Below, piece by piece: positions 1 through 4,730 of a DNA stretch of 5,137 nt. The notes under the pieces are model-generated. The model saw only the letters and a program-made list of their open reading frames with translations, made no database searches and had not been told where the DNA came from. Within the stretch, counting starts at the first letter, position 1. Every line of letters begins with the position of its first letter. The DNA is from CAZGSG01 sp964528095 (GTDB taxonomy: Bacteria > Bacteroidota > Bacteroidia > Chitinophagales > Chitinophagaceae). The stretch lies in the NCBI GenBank assembly GCA_964528095.1, contig CAZGSG010000402.1, positions 1 to 5,137 of the forward strand. Reading direction: 5' to 3'. The translations under genes were made by a program, and so were the position numbers.

Positions 1-73
1 GATTAGCATTTGTTCTGTCTTGACGATATTGTAAAATCATTCTTTGCAAATCCTATTGCAATGCCTGTCAATG

Positions 74-406
74 CTAAGCAATAGAAAAATGCTCTCCAAT
101 CACTGAGCCGAGGCGAGGCATTGAAGTAGGAATATCAGTATTAGAGTAGAATAAGTTACGCTGGAATTTCCCGGTTACTTCGTTCAGACTGACTACAAAG
201 CAATCAGATTTTCCGAAGTTGAGTACACGGCTGTACTTCTGGCCGGGATGTTCCACATTCGCATTCTTTGGATGCTCATTGAAGAAAATCTTTATCTCAT
301 TTTTGGTTTGCATGGCACCAAATCCACCATAATAGGGCCTTCCACTAGCCACAAGAAGCTGGAGAAAGAAATCCCGGCTCAAGTACCTGTTCCTCCTGAC
401 CGACAT
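74..406 (-). CDS. hypothetical small protein, possibly decayed
   Basis: I do not recognise this 110-residue protein. Residues 1-31 are basic and aromatic, ending in a Tyr-Tyr-Gly-Gly-Phe-Gly stretch. From about residue 32 it becomes a mixed soluble sequence with HPKNANVEHP and GKSDCFVVSLNEVTG segments. The start is unsure: ATG at 406 and ATG at 313 both lack a clear ribosome binding site, and the second would give a 79-residue protein. It lies beyond the terminator at 526-552, so it is probably not cotranscribed with the membrane protein gene upstream. A different minus-strand frame stays open past its stop towards position 1, so a frameshifted longer gene is possible. No signal peptide, membrane segment or known motif is visible. 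It could be a displaced toxin or immunity fragment given the context, but that is only a guess. Confidence 0.35.
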   Translation of the reverse strand: MSVRRNRYLSRDFFLQLLVASGRPYYGGFGAMQTKNEIKIFFNEHPKNANVEHPGQKYSRVLNFGKSDCFVVSLNEVTGKFQRNLFYSNTDIPTSMPRLGSVIGEHFSIA

Positions 407-525
407 GTTGAGTTCGGGTTAACCTTGCCTTCACCGCAGGGTTGACGCCATTATTACAAGAACGTGCTGCGAACATACCAAATAACCTCATATTGAATAT
501 TAAAAATCTTACCTGAATAAATTAG

Positions 526-552
526 AAAAAGGATTGACCGTTAAGCCAATCC
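526..552 (-). terminator. rho-independent terminator after the membrane protein gene
   Basis: On the minus strand the stem GGATTGGC pairs with GTCAATCC (one G-U pair) around a six-base TTAACG loop and is followed by a run of five T. It lies 19 bases past the stop of the small membrane protein gene. The hairpin matches the one at 4166-4187 in 20 of 22 positions, so the two share ancestry. Confidence 0.75.
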
Positions 553-571
553 CTGGAAGCATTTTCAGATA

Positions 572-925
572 CTAAAAAATAAGTAAGTAAGTAAACAAAA
601 GGAAAAAAATAACAGAATAAGCTATAAGAGAAATAAAGCATATCCAAATGGGTATATCATTAACCTTCCACTGACCGTTAATTAACTGCATGTATTTATA
701 CTTCTTGATAATTAGAATTAAAGTTAATGGTATAAACAGAAAAATAGAAAGTTGAAAAAAAGCTCCTAATTTCTGATACCAATCATGATGACTGAATAGA
801 CTAAAAGTGACAAATTTCACCAAAGACATCACTATTAAGGTACAGCCAAGGGATATGAAACTTAAAGTATAAAAGTAACCTTTGAGACATTTATGAAAAG
901 TATAGATAATGTAGTCTATTAGCAT
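572..925 (-). CDS. small three-helix membrane protein, candidate orphan immunity protein
   Basis: This 117-residue protein is dominated by hydrophobic segments at about residues 17-40, 53-73 and 93-116. A Lys/Tyr-rich loop (KKYKYMQ) follows helix 2, which suggests an inner-membrane protein with three spans. There is no cleavable signal peptide. The ATG at 925 is the first in frame; a purine-rich AAGGA lies too far upstream to be a good binding site, as is usual in Bacteroidota. It starts 34 bases after a short hairpin (959-973) next to repeat copy A, and it has its own terminator at 526-552. Small multi-span proteins are commonly the immunity partners of membrane-damaging toxins, and the position behind a truncated gene and a cassette-like repeat fits an orphan immunity gene. 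No toxin gene is adjacent, so the role is inference. The last codons overlap a short TAAG tandem run on the plus strand (about 579-596). Confidence 0.62.
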   Translation of the reverse strand: MLIDYIIYTFHKCLKGYFYTLSFISLGCTLIVMSLVKFVTFSLFSHHDWYQKLGAFFQLSIFLFIPLTLILIIKKYKYMQLINGQWKVNDIPIWICFISLIAYSVIFFLLFTYLLIF

Positions 926-966
926 ATTGGCAACTTATTTATCTTATTATTTTTCCTTAAGATATT

Positions 967-1016
967 CAATCTTTTATATATCTGAAATTTATGCAGGTAA
1001 CAAGTTGAACATTACC
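967..1016 (-). repeat. dispersed repeat, copy A
   Basis: The plus-strand core is GTAACAAGTTGAACATTAC inside a 24-base unit at 993-1016. Homology with copy B continues for another 26 bases (967-992), including the identical 16-mer CAATCTTTTATATATC. Copies A and B agree at about 43 of 50 positions. The core is nearly palindromic: GGTAA/TTACC outer arms and a central GTTCAAC. The unit begins two bases after the TAG stop of the truncated gene at 1019. A short AAGAT/ATCTT hairpin (959-973) overlaps its far end, but it has no T-run on the minus strand and is a poor terminator. Confidence 0.85.
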
Positions 1017-1018
1017 CC

Positions 1019-1280
1019 CTAATTTTCTACCAAAACCCCTAATTTATATTTTTCAATAGCTTTTTTCCCATTTTTATAAACTTCCCAATCCCCATCCTTT
1101 AGTGGTTGAAAGAATTTCTGTATACTTATGGATGAGTTTTTACCACTCGAAAACCTACTTGAAACGTATCGTTTAAGCGTATCAAGTGAATTTTCAAAAT
1201 TTCCTTTTTCAAACAACTTCTTATCAATATACTTTTCACAATAGCACTTACCTAAGTTTTCATATAAAACAAACTTGAAG
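1019..1280 (-). pseudogene. 5'-truncated gene fragment, possible orphan immunity protein C-terminus
   Basis: The frame encodes about 87 residues ending in KYKLGVLVEN and is open from 1303 down to a TAG stop at 1019. It contains no ATG anywhere; the only near-start is a TTG at 1216 that would cut into a continuous protein-like sequence beginning FKFVLYENLGKCYCEKYIDK. At its 5' side the frame runs into a tRNA-like fragment on the opposite strand and meets a stop in what would be the anticodon loop. This indicates the N-terminal part was lost by recombination at about 1281. The remaining part is Lys- and Asp/Glu-rich, soluble and of unknown family. The repeat placed immediately behind its stop matches the arrangement behind the immunity gene at 4243-4722, which supports a displaced immunity gene. 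An intact homologue elsewhere would confirm truncation. Confidence 0.55.
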
Positions 1281-1322
1281 TCAGTGGAAAGAGCGTCTGC
1301 CTTCTAAGCAGCAGGTCATTGG
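1281..1322 (+). tRNA. tRNA-Arg(UCU)-like internal fragment (not functional)
   Basis: The plus strand reads like the middle of a tRNA. There is a D-loop and 3' D-stem (TCAGTGGAAAGAGC), an anticodon arm with 7-base loop CTTCTAA (anticodon TCT) closed by CTGC/GCAG, a variable loop AGGTC, and a 5' T-stem ATTGG. The acceptor arms, most of the 5' D-stem, the TTCGA loop and the 3' T-stem are missing, so it cannot make a functional tRNA. The left edge coincides with the break in the truncated gene on the other strand. tRNA genes are frequent integration sites, so this may be a scar of an integration or recombination event. Confidence 0.5.
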
Positions 1323-1334
1323 CTTATCGTGCAT

Positions 1335-1367
1335 AAAAAAAGCCTGTTACTTTTACTGTAACAGGCT
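1335..1367 (-). terminator. strong terminator of the toxin-antitoxin operon
   Basis: A perfect 10-bp stem AGCCTGTTAC/GTAACAGGCT with a 7-base loop is followed on the minus strand by a run of six T. It begins 17 bases after the stop of the RelE/ParE-type toxin gene and is the clearest terminator in the window. There is no T-run on the plus-strand side, so it acts for the minus strand only. Confidence 0.92.
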
Positions 1368-1383
1368 TCAATATACTAAAGCA

Positions 1384-1686
1384 TTATTTTCTATATTTCT
1401 TTCGAGGATGCTTTTTCATGTGGTGAATCGAAGTGATATAAACTTCTTTATTCTTCTTGCTTACTTTGAAAACGATTAAGTAAGGAAAGTATTCAACTTG
1501 TGCTTCTCTAAACTTCTTGTTTCCTTTGCTACCATACACCTCTGGATTTACCAGTATTTCATCAATCTTGCTTCTAACTGCTTTCACAAATCGTTCGCCT
1601 ACTCCCTTCTGTTGATCTTCATACCACTCATATGCTTCATTGTAGTCATCCTGAACAAGAGGATGTAATTTGTAGCCGTAATTCAT
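1384..1686 (-). CDS. type II toxin-antitoxin system RelE/ParE family toxin
   Basis: This 100-residue basic protein has the order of motifs seen in the RelE/ParE superfamily. The N-terminal strand leads to a helix pair with EAYEWYEDQQKGVGERF (residues 17-33), then VNPEVYG (46-52), FREAQVEYFPYLIVFKV (59-75) and a C-terminal strand with ITSIHHMKKHPRKKYRK. Members act in the cytoplasm either by cutting mRNA on ribosomes or by inhibiting gyrase; the sequence alone does not decide which. The length is normal and nothing is missing. Its ATG overlaps the antitoxin stop by one base (TAATG), so translation is probably coupled and the two genes form one operon ending at the terminator at 1335-1367. Confidence 0.93.
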   Translation of the reverse strand: MNYGYKLHPLVQDDYNEAYEWYEDQQKGVGERFVKAVRSKIDEILVNPEVYGSKGNKKFREAQVEYFPYLIVFKVSKKNKEVYITSIHHMKKHPRKKYRK

Positions 1687-2003
1687 TACTTCTTACGTTT
1701 ACTTTTATATGCCTTACGTGCTGATGCTTCCAATTCATCCAAAGTAACACCTTTCACTTTCCCACTTTCCAACTCTAAAAATCTTTTGTCCATTTCAGCT
1801 ACAAATGCTTTATCCTTCCACAATGAATCTTCTTCATGTGCAAATGTCTTAACAACACTCAAAACAGCTCTCTTTTGTTCGGAATTTAAATATCCAAGGT
1901 ATTGTGTAATCTGCTTATCTAAAGTGGCTACTCCCATATTCCTAACATTTCCAACAAATTTAAGTGATATTAAAGGTTTCTCCAAACCTGCTATTTTGTT
2001 CAT
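1686..2003 (-). CDS. antitoxin partner of the RelE/ParE toxin
   Basis: The gene lies directly upstream of the toxin with a one-base overlap, the usual antitoxin-first order. The C-terminal half is charged and ends in a very basic tail (ARKAYKSKRKK). The middle, with GYLNSEQKRAVLSVVKTFA and LWKDKAFVAEMDKRF, looks like the short helical addiction-module antitoxins of Bacteroidota that neutralise ParE-like toxins. The start is debatable. ATG at 2003 has a GGAG five bases upstream (105 residues), whereas ATG at 1937, preceded by AGGA, gives an 83-residue protein closer to the usual length of about 80. I annotate 2003 because its binding site and spacing are better; the first 22 residues would then be an unusual extension. 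A GTG at 2009 is also in frame. An inverted repeat at 2033-2059 may be its operator. Confidence 0.85.
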   Translation of the reverse strand: MNKIAGLEKPLISLKFVGNVRNMGVATLDKQITQYLGYLNSEQKRAVLSVVKTFAHEEDSLWKDKAFVAEMDKRFLELESGKVKGVTLDELEASARKAYKSKRKK

Positions 2004-2032
2004 AAACACTCCGTTAATCTATTCAAAAGGAT

Positions 2033-2059
2033 GATGCCCGGACAAGTCATCCGGGGATC
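2033..2059. promoter_or_regulatory. inverted repeat, candidate operator of the toxin-antitoxin operon
   Basis: GAT-G-CCCGGA pairs with TCCGGG-G-ATC around CAAGTCA: a 9-bp dyad with one G-G mismatch, GC-rich against an AT-rich background. It lies 29 bases upstream of the antitoxin ATG at 2003. Many type II antitoxins repress their own promoter through such a dyad. There is no T-run, so it is not a terminator. A weak Bacteroidota-type -7 match (TCCTTTTG against TAnnTTTG) lies between it and the gene. The regulatory role is inferred. Confidence 0.38.
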
Positions 2060-2264
2060 TAATTTCTGCAGAACATAGGTGTTTCCTTAACTGATCACTT
2101 TGGGATCCTGGCCAACAAGGTTAATAATTTGATTGGCTCTTTTTTGTGAGCTACTGAGCTGATGACACCTATTGCACAGCAGTATTGGTTTTCATTAGCT
2201 CATTTGTCTATCGGCCTAAACTGAGCTGTTGAGATGATCAAAACGAACTAAATTTACTATGGAC

Positions 2265-2921
2265 TCAGCATCCCCAGGCATACAATTGGAAACATGGCTC
2301 CAGCATCTTTCCACTTCGGCTAAAACAGATAGTCTTCCTTTGCAATCTCTTTAAATGCGTTCTTACTGTTAGATTTCTTCGCTCAATTCTGTTAGTCTTG
2401 AACTGACTTCTACCATGAAGGGTTGAAGGAATCAAGTTCTTGTAAACAGGCAGGCCATCTGTAAATATCTTTTTGGGAGATCGAGTTAATAGACTGGCAA
2501 CCACCTTTTCAATGTTTTCTTTTGTTCTGGATCCAACAACAAAATCAACTATCTCCCTTGTTCTCCGATTGATTGCATAGATGATATAACAAGGCCGCTG
2601 TTTATTACCAATATAAGTAAACAGTTCGTCAACTTCATAGGATTGTTTCCAATCCTTAAATATCGGCTTTACAATATTTTCACAAGCTCGCACCAGTAGC
2701 ATTAAAACAGAACTTGGCGGAATTTGTAGTATTCTCCCTATTGAACAGATGCCCACTCCTTCATTGTTCAATATCCTGACCTGGTCTTTCTTCTGTGAGT
2801 CATGTGATTGCTGCCGGTAAATTGCTCGCTGAAATTTATGACAGGTAATACATCTGTATTTCTGAACGGATTTATATTTCCCCTTCCTGATACACCTACC
2901 CTGACAATATCTGCAATTCAT
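2265..2921 (-). CDS. IS1-family transposase
   Basis: This 218-residue protein is an IS1-type DDE transposase in one uninterrupted frame; classical IS1 needs a frameshift between insA and insB. It opens with a zinc-finger pair (NCRYC and, 18 residues later, CITC), then a helix-turn-helix region (ILNNEGVGICSIGRILQIPP). The catalytic domain follows, with VDELFTYIG (first Asp), TDGLPVY (second Asp) and NRIERRNL (Glu). The ending LKRLQRKTICFSRS and final LYAWGC match the C-terminus of the Bacteroidota IS1 group. All three catalytic acids are present, so it may be active. I chose ATG at 2921 because the zinc finger starts right after it; an in-frame GTG at 2942 would merely translate the repeat core. 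It interrupts the region between the toxin locus and the toxin-antitoxin operon. Confidence 0.93.
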   Translation of the reverse strand: MNCRYCQGRCIRKGKYKSVQKYRCITCHKFQRAIYRQQSHDSQKKDQVRILNNEGVGICSIGRILQIPPSSVLMLLVRACENIVKPIFKDWKQSYEVDELFTYIGNKQRPCYIIYAINRRTREIVDFVVGSRTKENIEKVVASLLTRSPKKIFTDGLPVYKNLIPSTLHGRSQFKTNRIERRNLTVRTHLKRLQRKTICFSRSGKMLEPCFQLYAWGC

Positions 2922-2923
2922 AA

Positions 2924-2941
2924 CAGGTAACAAGTTGAACA
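2924..2941 (-). repeat. dispersed repeat, partial copy C at the head of the transposase gene
   Basis: CAGGTAACAAGTTGAACA is identical over 18 bases to the same part of copy A. It stops sharply: the outer ATTACC of the other copies is replaced by CGATAG, and the inner flank runs straight into the transposase ATG two bases later. Orientation is the same as in copies A, B and D. It may be the left terminal repeat of the insertion sequence. Confidence 0.75.
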
Positions 2942-3026
2942 CGATAGATTTTGCGACTCAATGACAACGCCAATTTTCAAAGATCGCTCCTGTTTGGAAT
3001 ATCAATGCAACTCCAAATACCATATT

Positions 3027-3060
3027 AAAAAACAAAAGATTGGTTATTAGCCAATCTTTT
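3027..3060. terminator. hairpin terminator linked to repeat copy B, probably bidirectional
   Basis: A perfect 10-bp stem AAAAGATTGG/CCAATCTTTT encloses TTATTAG. It is flanked by a minus-strand T-run (six T at 3027-3032) and by CTTTTATATA on the plus strand. It follows repeat copy B by a spacer of about 17 bases and shares GATTGGCT with the terminators at 526-552 and 4160-4187. No intact gene ends just upstream, so it is probably left over from a lost gene. Confidence 0.68.
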
Positions 3061-3101
3061 ATATATCCAATTTTTAAGCAGGTAACAAGTCGAACATTAC
3101 T
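3052..3101 (-). repeat. dispersed repeat, copy B
   Basis: The 24-base unit at 3078-3101 has two differences from copy A. The following 26 bases (3052-3077) align with copy A without gaps at 21 positions and run into the hairpin above. On its other side it shares AATGTC with copy D, so the repeat may be about 30 bases there. A small TGACA/TGTCA inverted repeat (3101-3115) abuts it. Unlike A and D, no intact gene stop precedes it. Confidence 0.85.
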
Positions 3102-3505
3102 GACATTTTTTGTCATGAATTTTCCGGGGGACTGATTTTTTATGTCCAACTCATGATCAAAGCGGACAATAAAAGTCATGGGCCATAAATATCAGTTGCC
3201 CGAAAGAATAATGCATTTCACTATTTCACCTTTTTAGTATAAACGAAGGTTAAGACACTGGAGTTAAAATATCAAACAATTTTCTAATAATCAATTATAT
3301 ATAGGCTTTAATATTTTAAATATTAAGTATTATTTCTAGCTTTGTATCTCTTGAAGAGAACACATTTCAATATTTACGACAGACTCATTTCAACATCTGA
3401 CTACTTCGATTCAATCCTTTCTCTTCTCCTCCATATGGTTTTTTCCCGCTTTTAGCCCGCAGTGATATGTAACAAACTGCTTAATAACAAGTGTGTGGTT
3501 TTACA
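3102..3505. other. non-coding AT-rich stretch
   Basis: I see no gene here on either strand. A minus-strand frame from 3179 is only open through repeat B and the hairpin and does not look like a protein. The block 3116-3180 has repeated GGAC/GTCC and GACA words that might be a mobile-element end, but I cannot name one. Positions 3230-3360 are very AT-rich, with a near-palindromic CTTTAATATT...AATATTAAG at about 3309-3331. Positions 3361-3480 show nothing recognisable. Confidence 0.5.
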
Positions 3506-3676
3506 GTAACTGGATAGGTGGCGATAAAACACCTGGCTATCCAGCTATAGGAGCTATCAAATATCTCGCGCTGACTTCCCCGTTGTCAACGAGTACCTCC
3601 AGAATCAAGGGTTACACCACCCAAATAGCTCCTCACGATAAAAGTAGTTACGTTGCTTCAAAGAGTAACCTTTGAG
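3506..3676. other. segment with several long inverted repeats: possible structured RNA or decayed coding relic
   Basis: This patch is GC-richer than its surroundings. It contains CTGGATAG/CTATCCAG (3510-3517 with 3537-3544, with inner GTG/CAC), AGGAGCTAT/ATAGCTCCT (3549-3557 with 3625-3633), CTCG..TGAC/GTCA.CGAG (3565-3575 with 3585-3593), GGGT/ACCC (3609-3622) and TCAAAG/CTTTGA at the right edge. The third and fourth pairs nest inside the second, which would give a branched fold on either strand. Alternatively, the minus frame 3632-3501 reads like a protein, including LEVLVDNGEVSARYLIAPIA, but is interrupted by stops. It has no known RNA family signature that I can identify. Confidence 0.3.
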
Positions 3677-3811
3677 ATAAAACAAGCAGGTAATGAAGGG
3701 GACGTGGAGCTGTAGGAAACCCATTGCTGGATGCTTACATATATTACATACATCCAGAATCACTTCAGCAAGTTTTTCATACGAACCTTAACAATGCTCT
3801 GCTTCTTTCTG

Positions 3812-4125
3812 CTATTTGTTTGGTTCTGTAAAAACACTCTGGAGGGGAAAAACGGGGGTGTGTCCATACAGATAAATTATACTATAGTTTACAAGATTAA
3901 AGTCCAGCATAAAACCCAACTTCAATGCAATTGCATATTTATACAGAAAGACGGACCTCAAAATATCTTCTGCTTCCAATAATCCGTACAGCAATTTTAA
4001 TCCTTGTGCTACTACTATTGTAGCAAGCCGCTAGCGGTACCCAGAGCCCCTACAGGCCTCTCAGCATATGCAATCCGCAACAAGTATTCACAAAACCGTA
4101 AGCGCTTAAAATGCCCCAGTTTACT
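3812..4125 (-). pseudogene. possible frameshifted coding relic
   Basis: Two minus-strand frames join end to end. The first, from 4125 to a TAG at 4015, contains KLGHFKRLRFCEYLLRIA followed by AERPVGALGTA. The second, from 4030 to 3812, begins RLATIVVAQGLKLLYGLLEA and then becomes less protein-like. A single frameshift near 4020-4030 would connect them into one product of about 100 residues. There is no start codon with a binding site for the first part and no recognised family. It could equally be chance open frames. Between 3677 and 3811 I see nothing, and 4126-4159 contains only a 12-bp perfect palindrome ACTGGTACCAGT. Confidence 0.22.
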
Positions 4126-4159
4126 TCACAGTTCTTTCGTTCACTGGTACCAGTATACG

Positions 4160-4187
4160 AAAAAAGGATTGACAGTTAAGCCAATTC
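4160..4187 (-). terminator. rho-independent terminator of the toxin-immunity unit
   Basis: On the minus strand AATTGGC pairs with GTCAATC-type sequence (one G-U pair, one outer mismatch) around TTAACT, followed by six T. It lies 55 bases after the stop of the immunity gene with repeat copy D between them. It is nearly identical to the terminator at 526-552. Confidence 0.72.
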
Positions 4188-4204
4188 TTATTAGTATTAT
4201 TCAT

Positions 4205-4234
4205 GCGGGTAACAAGTTGAACATTACCGACATT
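4205..4234 (-). repeat. dispersed repeat, copy D
   Basis: The 24-base core at 4205-4228 differs from copy A at one position. The next bases GACATT (4229-4234) match copy B apart from the first base of the block. It starts 8-14 bases after the TAA stop of the gene at 4243 and is followed by a terminator hairpin about 20 bases on, giving the order stop, repeat, hairpin. The 26-base extension shared by A and B is not well conserved here. Confidence 0.85.
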
Positions 4235-4242
4235 ACCCAGCT

Positions 4243-4722
4243 TTACTCATTTGGAAAATAATTAACCCCGCCTATAATCCAGTACTTTTCAACTTCTGGA
4301 ACAAGATCATAAAAATCATCATAAACCCCAACCCACTTATCAGGTACATAGGCTTCAAAACTTAACGGCTCAGGAAAAAGAGAGAATAACTTTTTACTAT
4401 CAAAGTCTATCAATAAAACTGGGAATAGCTCAGAAGATTCAGTCCAAGAAACTAATGGCAGTTTGTCCAAAATCATTTGAGACAGATCACTAGTACTTAC
4501 TTCCCACTTTTCAAGAGTCTTTTTAAACTCTGGCCAATTATTTGAATCAAGAACCTCGAACCCCCTTCTTCCTGGAAATATTCCAGAATCAGTTTCAAAA
4601 CCTTCACCCCATTTATCATTGTCCAAAATCCAGTATTCTTTATTACTTAGATAATATGAATAGACATCATTAAATTTTACAAGAACAATTATTTCTTCTC
4701 CATATTCAGGTAGATGAGTCAT
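4243..4722 (-). CDS. probable immunity protein for the upstream toxin
   Basis: This is a 159-residue, strongly acidic, tryptophan- and aromatic-rich soluble protein without signal peptide or membrane helix. Notable segments are WILDNDKWGEGFETDSGIFP near residue 31, WPEFKKTLEKW (about 63-73), LLIDFDSKKLFSLFPEPLSF (about 104-123) and a C-terminal VPDKWVGVYDDFYDLVPEVEKYWIIGG. I cannot assign a named family. The case for immunity rests on context: it starts eight bases after the stop of a toxin-like C-terminal domain, has an immunity-typical size and charge, and the pair is closed by a terminator at 4160-4187. Its ATG has no Shine-Dalgarno, only A/T-rich sequence, as is usual in Bacteroidota. It may bind and block the toxin tip in the cytoplasm. 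Confidence 0.72.
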   Translation of the reverse strand: MTHLPEYGEEIIVLVKFNDVYSYYLSNKEYWILDNDKWGEGFETDSGIFPGRRGFEVLDSNNWPEFKKTLEKWEVSTSDLSQMILDKLPLVSWTESSELFPVLLIDFDSKKLFSLFPEPLSFEAYVPDKWVGVYDDFYDLVPEVEKYWIIGGVNYFPNE

Positions 4723-4730
4723 GATATTTT

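Larger units (their letters stand above)
2207..2948 (-). mobile_element. IS1-family insertion sequence, ends uncertain
   Basis: The element is defined by its transposase gene. Candidate ends are an inverted TCTATCG at 2207-2213 and its complement at 2942-2948, giving about 740 bp, close to the 768 bp of classical IS1. Beyond those seven bases the two ends share only scattered matches such as AACT. A good copy of the expected right terminal repeat is not visible, so the right end may be diverged or deleted. No clean 8-9 bp target duplication is seen; only a short imperfect TTTG similarity flanks the candidate ends. An alternative left end would start inside repeat copy C (2924-2941), which resembles the IS1 terminus. 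Confidence 0.5.

Noticed and set aside
248..445. Plus-strand open frames at 248-445, 1786-2034, 3493-3675, 3731-3982, 4004-4261 and 4779-5006
   Set aside because: Each lies opposite a better-supported minus-strand gene or in decayed DNA, lacks a ribosome binding site and has no recognisable motif.
579..596. TAAG tandem run as a phase-variable microsatellite
   Set aside because: Only about four units and located in the last codons of the membrane protein gene; too short to argue for phase variation.
993..1016. Integron attC site
   Set aside because: Orientation and gene-end position are suggestive, but the conserved RYYYAAC and GTTRRRY boxes with the paired inner arms are not convincingly present, and no integrase is in the window.
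2200..2956. Target-site duplication of the IS1 element
   Set aside because: Flanks share only a short TTTG similarity; no 8-9 bp direct duplication is present at the candidate ends.
2958..3179. Minus-strand open frame of 73 codons
   Set aside because: It runs straight through repeat copy B and the hairpin at 3034-3060, has no protein-like continuity, and the repeat occurs outside frames elsewhere.
870..3678. Shared 14-base word AGTAACCTTTGAGA at about 874-887 and 3664-3677
   Set aside because: The match does not extend and one copy lies inside a coding region, so chance is the simplest explanation.
4028..4065. Cluster of restriction-type hexamers (GCTAGC, GGTACC, AGGCCT, CATATG) resembling a vector polylinker
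   Set aside because: The sites are interspersed with ordinary sequence that fits a protein-like minus frame, and nothing vector-like surrounds them.
967..4234. CRISPR array
   Set aside because: The repeats are only four, irregularly spaced by hundreds to thousands of bases, with genes between them.
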